Source of the DNA: Bordetella parapertussis
Lineage (GTDB): Bacteria; Pseudomonadota; Gammaproteobacteria; Burkholderiales; Burkholderiaceae_B
NCBI GenBank assembly: GCA_945895265.1
Contig: CAMDEF010000010.1
Coordinates: 27,541-91,540, forward strand
DNA: 64,000 nt
Direction: 5' to 3'
In this document: piece by piece, positions 18,660 through 28,019 of the stretch
How the letters are laid out: each line of letters opens with the position of its first letter
Numbering within the stretch: position 1 is the first letter of the stretch
Translations under genes and position numbers: made by a program
The notes under the pieces: generated by a model
Databases searched by the model: none
Told to the model about the DNA's origin: nothing
The model's input: only the letters and a program-made list of their open reading frames with translations

Positions 18660-18774
18660 GACCAAGCGCCTCAATAATTATCTATGCCAAGAGGGCGGAT
18701 TTTACCCCCAGACGGCAGGGTCGCGTTCTCGGGGGCTTGCTAACCCGACTGGTTCGACCACTCGCACCCGCCAT

Positions 18775-19860
18775 TCAGACCCGCTTGATCGCGATCGCCC
18801 CAAATTTCTCGCTGAGATCCCTGGGCAGGTTAGCCACCCGCGCGGCCAGTCTCAGGGCGATCTCGCGATATAGGCCGGCGGCCTCACTTTTCGGGTGCGA
18901 CACCACAATCGGTTGGCCAGCGTCAGCCTGTTCGCGTATTGCCAGCGCTAAGGGTAGGCTACCCAGCCACGGTGCTTTGTACTCGGTGGCCATGCGCCTT
19001 GCCCCGCCTTGCCCAAAGATCGGCTCGGCGTGCCCGCACTGGCTACAAATATGTAGCGCCATATTTTCAACGATGCCCAAAATGGGGACATTCACTTTTT
19101 CAAACATCTTCAAGCCTTTGCGGGCATCGATCAAGGCAAGGTCTTGGGGCGTGGTGACAATCACCGCGCCCACCACGGGAACACTTTGGGCCAGGGTCAA
19201 GGCGATATCCCCCGTACCTGGTGGCATATCGATAATTAAGTAATCCAGATCATCCCAAGCAGTTTGGCGCAACAACTGCTCAAGCGCCTGAACCACCATG
19301 GGGCCGCGCCAAATCGCCGGCGTGTCGTCATTCATCAAAAAACCGATTGAATTCGCCTGCAACCCGTGGCCTAGGATCGGAACCATTTTTTTACCGTCAA
19401 GACTGGCTGGTTTTACCGATACCCCAAGCAACAGCGGCACACTTGGCCCATAGATGTCGGCATCCAACAAGCCAACACGCGCACCCTCAGCCTGCAGCGC
19501 CAAGGCCAGATTGACAGCCGTTGTACTCTTACCGACCCCGCCCTTGCCCGAGGCGACCGCAATAATGTTACGCACGCCCTCAACCCGCGTGACACCCGCT
19601 TGCACGGCGTGCGCTGCGATCTTGGCGCTGATCTGTACGTCGGGGCTAGACACCCCACGCGCCTTAAGCGCGGCGTAAATCTGACCGCGTAATCCATCAA
19701 GCTGGCTGGTCACCGGATAGCCTAGTTCAACGCGGACACTGACGTATTCACCCACCAGTTGGATTTGGCCGTCTTTAACAACCGACCCAATCGAGCGCCC
19801 AGTGTTGGGGTCAATCACGGTTTCAAGCCCCTCACGCACCTCGGCCAGCGTTACACTCAT
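18775..19860 (-). CDS. apbC: Iron-sulfur cluster carrier protein ApbC/Mrp
   Basis: A 361-residue P-loop ATPase that binds and passes on [4Fe-4S] clusters. An N-terminal MIP18/DUF59 domain occupies residues 1-80. The deviant Walker A motif GKGGVGKSTTAVNLA is near residue 107. The cluster-binding CSQC motif (HICSQCGHAEPIFG) lies near residue 272. The start ATG at 19860 has AGAGGAA upstream. It is divergent from a small membrane-protein gene with a 42-base gap, so promoters must overlap. Confidence 0.95.
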   Translation of the reverse strand: MSVTLAEVREGLETVIDPNTGRSIGSVVKDGQIQLVGEYVSVRVELGYPVTSQLDGLRGQIYAALKARGVSSPDVQISAKIAAHAVQAGVTRVEGVRNIIAVASGKGGVGKSTTAVNLALALQAEGARVGLLDADIYGPSVPLLLGVSVKPASLDGKKMVPILGHGLQANSIGFLMNDDTPAIWRGPMVVQALEQLLRQTAWDDLDYLIIDMPPGTGDIALTLAQSVPVVGAVIVTTPQDLALIDARKGLKMFEKVNVPILGIVENMALHICSQCGHAEPIFGQGGARRMATEYKAPWLGSLPLALAIREQADAGQPIVVSHPKSEAAGLYREIALRLAARVANLPRDLSEKFGAIAIKRV

Positions 19861-19902
19861 GGGTATTCCTCTGTCATGTTTTCCCTATTTTAGGCTTGCA
19901 AT

Positions 19903-20172
19903 ATGCTATTTCTACTCCAACGACTAGTTAGGCTTGTAGCGTTTGTCTTCCTAGCGCTAATCGGCATGTTTATGGCCGTTGTGTTTGTCGCTTCAACCAT
20001 TGTCGCAGTCGCGATTTTGGTCGTGGTGGCGCGCTTACGAGGCAAAACATTCTCGGCTAAAGAATATTGGATGGCGCGCAGCGCACGACGCAAACCAATT
20101 TTGAAGAGCGGCTCTTTTTCAACGAAAAACAGCGCCGACGTCACCGACGTCAAGGCCCGCGATATTTCTTAA
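19903..20172 (+). CDS. Small membrane protein of unknown function
   Basis: An 89-residue protein with one long hydrophobic stretch (residues 10-43, possibly two short helices in a hairpin). A basic tail of about 45 residues follows, rich in Arg, Lys and Ser. I do not recognise the family. Divergence from apbC over only 42 bases and a start without overlap of other genes support a real gene. It is followed by the chromate-transporter pair after 85 bases. Confidence 0.55.
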   Translation: MLFLLQRLVRLVAFVFLALIGMFMAVVFVASTIVAVAILVVVARLRGKTFSAKEYWMARSARRKPILKSGSFSTKNSADVTDVKARDIS

Positions 20173-20257
20173 GCTCCTCGATTCATCATGCCAGCCTGTT
20201 CACGCTTGATTTGTTTGAGCCACAAGTACGCCTAGCCACCATCCATTGCATCGACTC

Positions 20258-20806
20258 ATGACTGCCCCCCAACGCTCGATTAGTTTGTTTGAACTGTTTA
20301 AAGGGTTCGCCACCATCGGTGTCCTAGGCTTTGGCGGGGTTGCCGTCATGGCGCGACACGTGATTGTTGAACAATATCAGTGGCTCACCGAAAAAGAATA
20401 CGCAACCATTTTGGGCATGGGACAAGTCTTGCCCGGTGCCAATGTCGTGAACGCCTCAGTCGTGATTGGCGACCGCTTTCAAGGGCCGAAAGGGTCGATC
20501 GTCTGCGTGCTCGGCATCATGGTGCTGCCAATCATGATTTTGCTGGCGTTTGCCATGCTTTACGACAAATTTGCTCAACTTCCCGCCGTCAACGTCGCGC
20601 TCACAGGGGCCGGTGCTGCAGCCGCTGGGATGGTGCTGGCCACTGGTCTCAAAATGGCGATCAAGGTCAAACTCGACTTAGCGGGCTGGCTCATCGCTGG
20701 CTTCGCAATCCTGGGGATTTTGGTCTGGCAACTGCCTATGGTGTACGTCGTACTGGCCTTGATCCCCACAGCCCTCGTCATCACCGCATGGTTGGGTAAA
20801 AAATGA
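20258..20806 (+). CDS. Chromate transporter family protein, N-terminal-type half
   Basis: A 182-residue integral membrane protein of the short-chain CHR family. Each protein of a pair supplies one half of the transporter. The family signature is visible: ELFKGFATIGVLGFGG at residues 10-25, then GMGQVLPGANVVNASVVIG (the PGP-like loop) around residue 52. Five to six hydrophobic helices follow. The ATG at 20258 is preferred to an in-frame TTG four codons earlier. It overlaps the next gene by four bases (ATGA), as expected for a two-gene transporter. Substrate may be chromate or sulfate; the sequence cannot tell. Confidence 0.88.
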   Translation: MTAPQRSISLFELFKGFATIGVLGFGGVAVMARHVIVEQYQWLTEKEYATILGMGQVLPGANVVNASVVIGDRFQGPKGSIVCVLGIMVLPIMILLAFAMLYDKFAQLPAVNVALTGAGAAAAGMVLATGLKMAIKVKLDLAGWLIAGFAILGILVWQLPMVYVVLALIPTALVITAWLGKK

Positions 20807-21354
20807 GCGAACCCAGTGTCTTAGGCCAGTTAGCCCGCAGCTTCGCGATGATTTCGCTCATCGCCATTGGCGGCATCAATGCCGTGCTGCCTGCGCTTCG
20901 CGACGTTGTGGTCGACACGATGCGCTGGATGGACGACGCCACCTTTATGCAACTGTTTGCCATTGCACAAATCACGCCGGGCCCGAACGTTGTGATCGTG
21001 AGCTTAGTCGGCTGGCAAATTGCCGGGTTTGCCGGCTTGTTGGTTGCCACGCTCGCCATGCTTGTGCCAGCCTGCCTGCTCGCTTTTTTAGTCGGGCGCT
21101 TAGCCAATCGACTCGAAGGCAGCAAAGGTCTGCGCCTGGCGCAAAATGCATTGGTGCCGGTCGCGATCGGCCTCATCCTCGCAGGAGGCTTAGACTTAAG
21201 CCACGCCGCTTACCGAGGCTGGCTCACGCCCCTCATCGTGGCAGCCAATGTCGCTGGTATTCTCTTCACCAAGCTCAATCCCGTTTGGGGGTTGATGGCC
21301 AGCGCCTTAGTCGCCTTGGCGGCCCATTATTCGGGCCTGTTTGTTTTAAGCTGA
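20803..21354 (+). CDS. Chromate transporter family protein, second half
   Basis: A 183-residue partner of the preceding CHR protein, translationally coupled through ATGA. It carries the matching repeat: SFAMISLIAIGGINAVLPAL near residue 12 and FAIAQITPGPNVVIVSLVGW near residue 50. Two such halves in opposite membrane orientation are thought to form the functional carrier. Five or six transmembrane helices are evident. No chrB regulator is present nearby, so inducibility by chromate is not indicated. Confidence 0.88.
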   Translation: MSEPSVLGQLARSFAMISLIAIGGINAVLPALRDVVVDTMRWMDDATFMQLFAIAQITPGPNVVIVSLVGWQIAGFAGLLVATLAMLVPACLLAFLVGRLANRLEGSKGLRLAQNALVPVAIGLILAGGLDLSHAAYRGWLTPLIVAANVAGILFTKLNPVWGLMASALVALAAHYSGLFVLS

Positions 21355-21508
21355 GCCACGGCAGCGCTGGGCTACGTCTCTTTAAGAGATCCAAACGTCT
21401 CTAGCCTCTGAGCAATACTGTCAACCTGAGCACGGCCACGCCCTCAGCAGCCAGACCGCGGTTGACCTTGTTAAACTCGCAAGCTTGACTCTCTTACCAG
21501 CGCCCGCC

Positions 21509-23590
21509 ATGTCACGCACCCTGTTCGTCACCACTGCCCTGCCCTATGCCAATGGTTCATTTCACATTGGCCACATCATGGAGTACATCCAAGCTGATAT
21601 CTGGGTACGTGCCATGCGCATGGCTGGCCACACTGTGCACTTTGTAGGCGCTGACGACACACACGGCGCACCCGTCATGCTGAAGGCCGAAGCCGAAGGG
21701 ATCACGCCCAAGCAACTGGTCGAGCGCATCGGTGCTGAGCGCCCGCAGTACCTGCAAGGGTTTCAAATTGAATTTGACCACTGGCATTCGACTGACTCAC
21801 CTGAAAACGTAGAGTTGTCGCAAGACATCTATCGCAAATTACGCGCGGCAGGCCTGATCAGCACTCGCGAAATCGAACAATTTTACGACCCTGTTAAGGG
21901 GATGTTTTTAGCTGATCGTTACATCAAGGGCGAGTGCCCCAAGTGCCACGCCAAAGATCAATATGGTGACTCTTGCGAGGCCTGTGGTGCAGTCTATGCC
22001 CCGACTGATTTAATCGAGCCTTACTCAACGCTCACCAACGCGCGGCCCGTGCTCAAAACGTCTGAGCATTATTTCTTTCAATTGTCTGACCCACGCTGCA
22101 TTGATTTTTTACAAAAGTGGACAACCGGCAGTAACGCTCAGGGTCATAAACATTTACAAGCTGAAGTCTTAGCCAAAACACGCGAGTGGCTTGGCAGCGG
22201 TGATGAAAAAGCCAATCTTGGCGATTGGGATATTTCGCGCGATGCCCCCTATTTTGGGATCGAAATCCCTGATGCACCAGGCAAGTACTTTTATGTTTGG
22301 CTCGATGCCCCTGTCGGCTATCTTGCCTCACTGAAATCGTATTGCGCCAAAATTGGCGTCGACTTTGAAACGCTGCTTGACCCAAACGGCACGACCGAGC
22401 AAGTGCACTTTATCGGCAAAGACATTATCTATTTTCACGCTCTGTTTTGGCCTGCCACCTTGCAATTTTCAGGCCGCAAAACGCCCGATCAACTCAATGT
22501 GCATGGATTTATTACGGTCAGTGGCGAAAAAATGTCAAAAAGCCGTGGCACCGGGATTTCGCCTCTGCGCTACCTCGAACTTGGCATGAACGCCGAGTGG
22601 ATGCGCTATTACATCGCGGCCAAACTCAATGCGCGAGTTGAAGACATTGACTTTAATCCCGATGACTTCATTGCCAGGGTGAACAGCGACTTGGTTGGCA
22701 AGTACATCAATATTGCGAGCCGAGCCGCCAATTTCATTAGCAAATATTTTGACGGACAACTTGCCTACCCCGACGATGCTGCCTTATTGGGCAGCAACTG
22801 GGCACAAGCAGCAGACCGCATTCGCGCCGATCTTGAGGCGCGCGAATACGGTCGCGCGATTCGCGAAATCATGGCGCATGCCGATCAAATCAACCAAGCC
22901 TTCGATGCGGCCCAACCCTGGCTGATCGCCAAAACCCTGGCGTCTGCCGAGCCCTCGCAGCGCGCCGCACTACAGCACATCTGCTCGGCGGCGCTGGCCG
23001 GTTTCAAAGCCTTATCAGTCATGCTGGCACCGATCTTGCCCGCCTTGTCACAACGTGTCGCCACTGAATTATTTGGTCAAGCCAGCAACTTTGTTTGGGC
23101 CGATGCAGGCGTACTGCCCACCCAAATCAACCCCTTCAAGCATTTGATGCAACGGGTTGAGCCGACGATGTTGGATGCGTTGTTTGAGATCCCGGCGCAG
23201 GATGAAGCGCCTAAGCAAGCTGTTATTCCAGGCGGCGAGCCGCTCGCCCCCACCATCACGATTGATGATTTCGTCAAAATCGATCTGCGGGTTGCACGGA
23301 TCGTCAACTGCGAACAGGTTGAGGGTTCAACCAAGCTCTTGAGGCTGACGCTCGATGTGGGTGAAGGCCGCCTGCGCAATGTGTTTTCTGGGATTAAATC
23401 TGCCTACACGCCCGAGCAATTGATCGGACGCCTGACCGTCGTCGTCGCCAACTTAGCGCCTCGCAAGATGAAGTTTGGTATCTCTGAGGGCATGGTGTTG
23501 GCGGCCAGCCATTTTGACGAAAAAGTCGACACCGGCATCTATGTGCTTGACCCGTCGTCAGGCGCGCAGCCAGGCATGCGGATTCATTAA
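21509..23590 (+). CDS. metG: Methionyl-tRNA synthetase
   Basis: Charges tRNA-Met. At 693 residues it is the long type with a C-terminal dimerisation and tRNA-binding (EMAP-like) domain at about 590-693 ([17 protein letters not shown]). The HIGH-type motif is [15 protein letters not shown] near residue 15. The zinc-knuckle cysteines are C-P-K-C and C-E-A-C near residues 146-162. KMSKSRGTG lies near residue 341. The ATG at 21509 begins at the usual [16 protein letters not shown]. An earlier in-frame TTG is less likely. Confidence 0.97.
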   Translation: MSRTLFVTTALPYANGSFHIGHIMEYIQADIWVRAMRMAGHTVHFVGADDTHGAPVMLKAEAEGITPKQLVERIGAERPQYLQGFQIEFDHWHSTDSPENVELSQDIYRKLRAAGLISTREIEQFYDPVKGMFLADRYIKGECPKCHAKDQYGDSCEACGAVYAPTDLIEPYSTLTNARPVLKTSEHYFFQLSDPRCIDFLQKWTTGSNAQGHKHLQAEVLAKTREWLGSGDEKANLGDWDISRDAPYFGIEIPDAPGKYFYVWLDAPVGYLASLKSYCAKIGVDFETLLDPNGTTEQVHFIGKDIIYFHALFWPATLQFSGRKTPDQLNVHGFITVSGEKMSKSRGTGISPLRYLELGMNAEWMRYYIAAKLNARVEDIDFNPDDFIARVNSDLVGKYINIASRAANFISKYFDGQLAYPDDAALLGSNWAQAADRIRADLEAREYGRAIREIMAHADQINQAFDAAQPWLIAKTLASAEPSQRAALQHICSAALAGFKALSVMLAPILPALSQRVATELFGQASNFVWADAGVLPTQINPFKHLMQRVEPTMLDALFEIPAQDEAPKQAVIPGGEPLAPTITIDDFVKIDLRVARIVNCEQVEGSTKLLRLTLDVGEGRLRNVFSGIKSAYTPEQLIGRLTVVVANLAPRKMKFGISEGMVLAASHFDEKVDTGIYVLDPSSGAQPGMRIH

Positions 23591-23593
23591 GAC

Positions 23594-23667
23594 TGGAGCG
23601 GGTGATGGGAATCGAACCCACGCCTGAGGCTTGGGAAGCCGCCGTTCTGCCATTGAACTACACCCGC
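23594..23667 (-). tRNA. tRNA-Gly (CCC anticodon)
   Basis: Read on the minus strand, the 74-nt gene starts GCGGGTG and ends CACCCGC-T-CCA, with the CCA encoded. The D arm is GTTC/GAAC, the T arm GTGGG-TTCGATT-CCCAT. The seven-base anticodon loop TTCCCAA gives CCC, which reads GGG. One C-U mismatch occurs at the second pair of the anticodon stem (28-42). It lies between metG and thiS on the opposite strand. Confidence 0.95.
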
Positions 23668-23712
23668 TCTGGCGCTCAGTCGAAACGGATTATACGAGAT
23701 CATGACCAAACA

Positions 23713-23736
23713 GTCTGACAGACTGGGCTGTCAGAC
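23713..23736. other. 9-bp hairpin just upstream of thiS
   Basis: GTCTGACAG and CTGTCAGAC form a perfect 9-bp stem with a six-base loop, ending 15 bases before the thiS start. No T tract follows, so it is not a standard terminator. It could be an operator, an mRNA-stability element, or a leftover from tRNA processing. It has none of the conserved blocks of a TPP riboswitch. Confidence 0.5.
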
Positions 23737-23751
23737 ACTACAATGCTCGGC

Positions 23752-23952
23752 ATGGAAATCGTACTTAATGGTCAGGCAAAAATCTTAGCCGGCCCCCTCT
23801 CTGTTGCCGCGCTTGTTGCCGAGCTTGGCTTTACCGGTAAACGCATCGCGGTCGAGCGCAATGGCGAAATCGTACCTAAAAGCGCGCATGCTCAGGTGAT
23901 GATCGCTGCGGGCGATCGTCTCGAAATCGTCGTCGCCGTGGGCGGGGGCTAG
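23752..23952 (+). CDS. thiS: Sulfur carrier protein ThiS
   Basis: A 66-residue ubiquitin-fold protein that carries sulfur as a C-terminal thiocarboxylate for the thiazole ring of thiamine. It starts MEIVLNG and ends in the required Gly-Gly (AVGGG). The length equals E. coli ThiS. An ATG three codons earlier is possible. The expected partner thiG does not follow; trmB begins two bases after the stop. The gene may therefore be isolated from the rest of its pathway, or thiG has moved. Confidence 0.93.
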   Translation: MEIVLNGQAKILAGPLSVAALVAELGFTGKRIAVERNGEIVPKSAHAQVMIAAGDRLEIVVAVGGG

Positions 23953-23954
23953 GC

Positions 23955-24623
23955 GTGCACCCAACTCATATCCGTAGTTTTGTGAACCGGCGTAGTCACA
24001 TTACGCAAGGTCAGCAAGAGGCGCTTGATGCCTTTTTAACCAAATGGTCGTTGGCCTACCGCCCCAGTCTGTTGAACTTGACTGAAACCTTTGAGCGCGA
24101 AGCACCGACGATTCTAGAAATTGGCTTTGGTATGGGCGAAACCACTGAAAAAATTGCGCTTGCCCGACCAAGCGATAATTTTTTGGGTGTCGAAGTGTTT
24201 AACGCTGGTGTCGGCGCCTTACTCAAACGCATTGAAGCGTCAAACCTCAACAATATTCGTATTATTCAGCACGATGCCGTTGAGGTCTTGCGCGATATGC
24301 TTGCCCCGCAAAGCCTGGCTGGCGTGCATATTTATTTTCCGGATCCGTGGCCCAAAACTCGCCACCATAAACGGCGCTTAATTCAACCACCCTTAATTGA
24401 GCTACTGGCCAGTCGCATGGCGCCGGGCGCCTATATTCACTGCGCAACCGACTGGGAACACTACGCCGAACAAATGTTAGCTGTACTGTCGGCCGAACCA
24501 AGCCTGCAAAACACCTGTGAGGGCTTTGCGCCACGGCCTGATTTCAGGCCACTCACTAAATTTGAAAACCGCGGCTTGCGTTTAGGCCACGGCGTATGGG
24601 ATGTCATTTTTAAAAAGCGTTAA
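23955..24623 (+). CDS. trmB: tRNA (guanine-46-N7)-methyltransferase
   Basis: Methylates G46 in the variable loop of tRNAs. The 222-residue protein has the SAM-binding motif [14 protein letters not shown] near residue 56 and the family signature [15 protein letters not shown] near residue 130, which carries the catalytic aspartate. The C-terminus ([16 protein letters not shown]) is typical. Start is a GTG at 23955, two bases after thiS, so it is likely translated by coupling. Its 3' end overlaps the convergent ffh by four bases. Confidence 0.95.
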   Translation: MHPTHIRSFVNRRSHITQGQQEALDAFLTKWSLAYRPSLLNLTETFEREAPTILEIGFGMGETTEKIALARPSDNFLGVEVFNAGVGALLKRIEASNLNNIRIIQHDAVEVLRDMLAPQSLAGVHIYFPDPWPKTRHHKRRLIQPPLIELLASRMAPGAYIHCATDWEHYAEQMLAVLSAEPSLQNTCEGFAPRPDFRPLTKFENRGLRLGHGVWDVIFKKR

Positions 24624-26032
24624 CGCCCAAAGCCGCCAAGTTTGCCTAGGTTTTTCATGCCACCCATGGCACGCATCATTTTGGCCATGCCGCCTTTTTT
24701 CATTTGCTTCATCATGCCCTGCATTTGCTCAAACTGATTGAGCATGCGATTGACCTCTTGCACGGGCACGCCGGCCCCCGCCGCGATGCGACGCTTACGC
24801 GACGCTTTGAGTAACTCGGGTTTGCTGCGCTCAAGAGGCGTCATTGAATTGATGATGCCTTCGGTGCGGCGCATTTGTTTTTCGGCCTGACCGCTTTGCA
24901 ACTGACCCGCCGCTTGTGCAAATTGCGCAGGCAGTTTTTCGAGCATTGAACTCATGTCACCCATTTTTTTCACTTGGGCGAGCTGCTCTTTAAAATCATT
25001 TAAATCAAACTTATCGCCTGATTTAATCTTTGCCGCAAGCTTGTTGGCCTCGGCAACATCAATATTTTGCTGAGCCTGCTCAACGAGCGACAAAATATCG
25101 CCCATGCCCAACACCCGTTGGGCCATACGCTCGGGGTGAAAGGGCTCAAGACCATCGAGCTTTTCAGAGACACCCACAAACTTCAAAGGCTTGCCTGTGA
25201 CGTGACGCACCGACAAGGCCGCGCCACCGCGCGCATCACCGTCAAGCTTAGTCAGTACAACCCCAGTTAACGGTAAGGCGTCAGCAAAAGCACGTGCCGT
25301 ATTGACAGCGTCTTGACCCTGCATGGCGTCAACCACAAACAGCGTTTCGATCGGATTAAGCACGTCATGCAACTGACGAATTTCAAGCATCATCTCTTCG
25401 TCGATGCCTAAACGACCTGCCGTATCGACAATCAGCACATCAAAATGATGGCGCTTGGCGTAATCGAGTGCCGAACGCGCGATATCAACGGGTTTTTGAG
25501 TAGGATCCGAGGCGATCCACTCAACCCCTACCTGCGCCGCCACGGTTTTTAGCTGCTCGATTGCGGCTGGGCGATAGACGTCGGCACTGACTACGGCAAC
25601 TTTCTTTTTGCCAGTTTTGCGACCATGCGCAACGTGACCGCCCTCGTTCAGCCAGCGGGCCAACTTACCTGTGGTGGTGGTTTTACCCGCACCTTGCAAA
25701 CCGGCCATTAAAATGATGGCGGGCGGCTGCATCGCTAAGGACAGCTCACTGGAGTCTGGGCCCAAATCGCCGCCCATCAACGCCGTCAGTTCTTTGTGCA
25801 CCACGCCCACAAGGGCTTGGCCCGGCGACAAGCTGCCCACGACTTCTGCACCCAGAGCCTTTTCTTTCACGTTGGCCACAAACTCGCGCACAACCGGCAG
25901 CGAGACATCCGCCTCGAGCAGGGCTAAACGCACCTCACGCAACATCTCTTGCGTGTTGGCTTCAGTCAGGCGGGCTTCGCCCCGAATAGTCTTGACGACT
26001 CGGGATAGTCGTTGGGTTAGATTTTCAAGCAT
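24620..26032 (-). CDS. ffh: Signal recognition particle protein Ffh
   Basis: The SRP54 GTPase, which binds 4.5S RNA and signal sequences of nascent membrane proteins. The order is an N domain at 1-90, a G domain from [15 protein letters not shown] near residue 115 with DTAGRLG and [10 protein letters not shown], and a methionine-rich M domain at 330-470 ([25 protein letters not shown] in pieces). An extra short insert after Walker A ([12 protein letters not shown]) is notable but common in this group. The 470-residue length is normal. It is divergent from the cytochrome-assembly gene, with only 28 bases between starts. Confidence 0.97.
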   Translation of the reverse strand: MLENLTQRLSRVVKTIRGEARLTEANTQEMLREVRLALLEADVSLPVVREFVANVKEKALGAEVVGSLSPGQALVGVVHKELTALMGGDLGPDSSELSLAMQPPAIILMAGLQGAGKTTTTGKLARWLNEGGHVAHGRKTGKKKVAVVSADVYRPAAIEQLKTVAAQVGVEWIASDPTQKPVDIARSALDYAKRHHFDVLIVDTAGRLGIDEEMMLEIRQLHDVLNPIETLFVVDAMQGQDAVNTARAFADALPLTGVVLTKLDGDARGGAALSVRHVTGKPLKFVGVSEKLDGLEPFHPERMAQRVLGMGDILSLVEQAQQNIDVAEANKLAAKIKSGDKFDLNDFKEQLAQVKKMGDMSSMLEKLPAQFAQAAGQLQSGQAEKQMRRTEGIINSMTPLERSKPELLKASRKRRIAAGAGVPVQEVNRMLNQFEQMQGMMKQMKKGGMAKMMRAMGGMKNLGKLGGFGR

Positions 26033-26060
26033 GGCAACCGTTTCGCTTTACACTAGACAC

Positions 26061-26915
26061 ATGTCTCCCCCCATTGTATTTCACTCCCTCGCCGCTTTGG
26101 CCTATTCATTGCTGGCCCTTGCACTTTGGCGGGGCTTCGCAGCTCGCCAGCCCAACGTGCAGATCGGACAACTGGCGCGAGTCGGTCTTTTTGCAGCGAT
26201 CGTGCTCCACGGCTACGCCCTGCATCAATCGATTTTGTTCGATCAGCGCCTGCAACTGAGCTGGGCGTTAGCGCTTTCAACTGCCGTTTGGCTTGGAATG
26301 ATCGTCTTTTGGCTTGAAAGCTTGATTATTCGTATTGATGGCCTTCAATTATTACTCTTGCCCACAGGCGCAGTCAGCTGTTTGCTGGTCGCTTTATTTC
26401 CAAAAGAGCAACTGGTGGCGCATGCGGTCGACCCCGCACTGCGCATTCACCTGCTCATTGCTCTGTCAGCCTATGGCCTGGTCACCATCGCCGCGCTGCA
26501 AGCCATTTTAATGTCGGCGATCGACCGTCGGCTGCATTTTCCGTTGGCAGCGGCGCGCGAAGCCAAAGGCGTGAGGGTGGCACTGGGCCGAATCCTCGAT
26601 GCTCAACCCCCCTTGCTCGCACAAGAACAGGTGCTCTTTAGAGTCATCTGGGTCGCGTTTGCCTTGCTCACCTTAGCGGTAGTGTCGGGATCCTTAATTT
26701 CGGTTGCCACGACCGGAAAATGGCTCCCTTTTGACCACAAAACCATTTTCACCCTTCTCTCGTGGCTAACCTTCGGGATACTATTATTCGGGCGCTACAC
26801 CCGTGGTTGGCGCGGACGAATTGCGTTACGGTATACCTTACTAGGGTTTGCATTCATCGTGCTGTCGTACACAGGTAGCCGTTTTGTTGTTGAAGTCATT
26901 TTGCAGAGAAGCTAA
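26061..26915 (+). CDS. Cytochrome c assembly (CcsA/YpjD-like) inner-membrane protein
   Basis: A 284-residue protein with eight or so hydrophobic helices. It belongs to the YpjD/CcsA family, which shares the heme-handling fold of CcmC and CcmF. Histidines are present in LHGYALHQSILF (near residue 58) and HAVDPALRIHLLIALSAYGL (near residue 120). The tryptophan-rich loop of true CcmC (WWDPRLT) is absent, so heme delivery is unproven. A much longer frame extends antisense to ffh, but the ATG at 26061 begins at the first membrane helix. The stop overlaps the start of the next gene (TAATG). Confidence 0.85.
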   Translation: MSPPIVFHSLAALAYSLLALALWRGFAARQPNVQIGQLARVGLFAAIVLHGYALHQSILFDQRLQLSWALALSTAVWLGMIVFWLESLIIRIDGLQLLLLPTGAVSCLLVALFPKEQLVAHAVDPALRIHLLIALSAYGLVTIAALQAILMSAIDRRLHFPLAAAREAKGVRVALGRILDAQPPLLAQEQVLFRVIWVAFALLTLAVVSGSLISVATTGKWLPFDHKTIFTLLSWLTFGILLFGRYTRGWRGRIALRYTLLGFAFIVLSYTGSRFVVEVILQRS

Positions 26916-27175
26916 TGGGTAAAGCGCTTTTTTGGGTAACCATCTTTATCGTCGTCATTTTCGTGACGAGGCTCTTGGCGATTCAAGCGGCCAAAAAACG
27001 TCGCCCGCCCCCGCAGGCGCCCTCTACGCAAGGTGAAGCGCCAACTAACTCCGAAGCCATGGTGCGCTGCGCTCACTGCGGCGTGCACCTACCTCGCTCT
27101 GAAGCGTCGCTCATCGATCAAAATACCTGGTGCAGCTCAGCCCACGCCAGGCTCGGCGTGCGCGACAGAGACTAA
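26915..27175 (+). CDS. PP0621-type small protein with a zinc-ribbon-like C-terminus
   Basis: An 86-residue protein with an N-terminal membrane helix (residues 5-24), a basic/proline linker and a compact C-terminal domain with CAHCGVHLPRSEA and a third cysteine in NTWCSSAH. The cysteine-histidine pattern suggests a small metal-binding knuckle facing the cytoplasm. This pattern is found in proteins named after Pseudomonas PP0621. Function is unknown. It is coupled to the CcsA-like gene (one-base overlap) and precedes ampD. Confidence 0.75.
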   Translation: MGKALFWVTIFIVVIFVTRLLAIQAAKKRRPPPQAPSTQGEAPTNSEAMVRCAHCGVHLPRSEASLIDQNTWCSSAHARLGVRDRD

Positions 27176-27262
27176 GCCGTACCGGCGTTCCGATCCTTGG
27201 CGCACAACCAACGCACCCATTGATGACCACGAGTGCACCGTTATCTACCAACGCACACACTA

Positions 27263-27850
27263 ATGCCTACAGGTTCAACATTCTTCACGGTAGACACGCG
27301 GGGCTGGTTAGCGCCAAGCGCAAACGTCGCGCTTCGGCCTTCGCCCAACTTTAACGAGCGTCCGCCAGGTACTGCGGTGTCTTTGCTCGTTGTTCACAAC
27401 ATCACACTACCACCGGGTCAGTTTGGCACGCCTTACATCACCGATCTATTTTTAAATCAACTCGATATTTCTGCAGACCCGTGGTTCGTGAATGTCGAGG
27501 GTCTAAAGGTTTCGGCCCATTTCGTGATTGATCGGCTTGGACACATCACCCAGTTTGTGTCGTGCGATGAGCGTGCCTGGCATGCTGGCGCCTCATCGTT
27601 TGAAGGGCGCGAGCAATGCAATGATTTTTCAATTGGCATTGAGCTAGAAGGCACCGATGATTTGCCCTTTGAGGATGCGCAGTACGAGCGCTTAGCAGCG
27701 CTCACTCAGTGCCTGCGTGCGCGCTATCCGTTAACCGCGGCAACCGGTCATTCAGACATCGCTCCCGGGCGTAAAACAGATCCGGGCCTGTTCTTTGACT
27801 GGTCACGTTTTCGAGAGTTGGCGCAGTGGCCAGCAGCTCAAGGAAACTAA
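27263..27850 (+). CDS. ampD: N-acetyl-anhydromuramyl-L-alanine amidase AmpD
   Basis: A cytoplasmic zinc amidase that removes the stem peptide from anhydro-muropeptides during cell-wall recycling and so affects AmpR-type beta-lactamase control. The 195-residue protein has the zinc ligands in LLVVHNITLPPG, TGHSDIAPGRKTDPG (His and Asp) and a catalytic Glu in IGIELEGTDD. It starts at the ATG at 27263; an in-frame GTG ten codons earlier adds an atypical leader. It is the third gene of a short operon and faces htpG across a hairpin-rich gap. Confidence 0.95.
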   Translation: MPTGSTFFTVDTRGWLAPSANVALRPSPNFNERPPGTAVSLLVVHNITLPPGQFGTPYITDLFLNQLDISADPWFVNVEGLKVSAHFVIDRLGHITQFVSCDERAWHAGASSFEGREQCNDFSIGIELEGTDDLPFEDAQYERLAALTQCLRARYPLTAATGHSDIAPGRKTDPGLFFDWSRFRELAQWPAAQGN

Positions 27851-27878
27851 AGTGCGATGAAAGGCCCTCAAGACGAGG

Positions 27879-28008
27879 CTAGCCGCGACAAAGCACGGCT
27901 AGTGATGACTCTTTGCGGCTCAGGGCTGCAGCCCAAGCAACCTTCACGTTATTGAAGGCCTGTGATGATTCACTGCCGCGGCTAGGGCTCTGCGTGTAGG
28001 CAAAGCCC
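27879..28008. repeat. Cluster of four short inverted repeats between ampD and htpG
   Basis: Four dyads follow each other: CTAGCCG/CGGCTAG (27879-27902), the 12-base palindrome GGGCTGCAGCCC (27923-27934), CCTTCA/TGAAGG (27941-27958) and GGGCT-x-TGC/GCA-x-AGCCC (27985-28008). None is followed by a T tract. They lie between convergent genes and probably help end or stabilise both messages. Confidence 0.5.
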
Positions 28009-28019
28009 CTGCGTCACAA

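Noticed and set aside
23668..23751. TPP riboswitch before thiS
   Set aside because: The conserved CTGAGA and related TPP aptamer blocks are absent.
27985..28008. Hairpin before the htpG stop as a Rho-independent terminator
   Set aside because: No T tract follows on either strand and the stem has an internal mismatch; it is kept only as part of the hairpin cluster.
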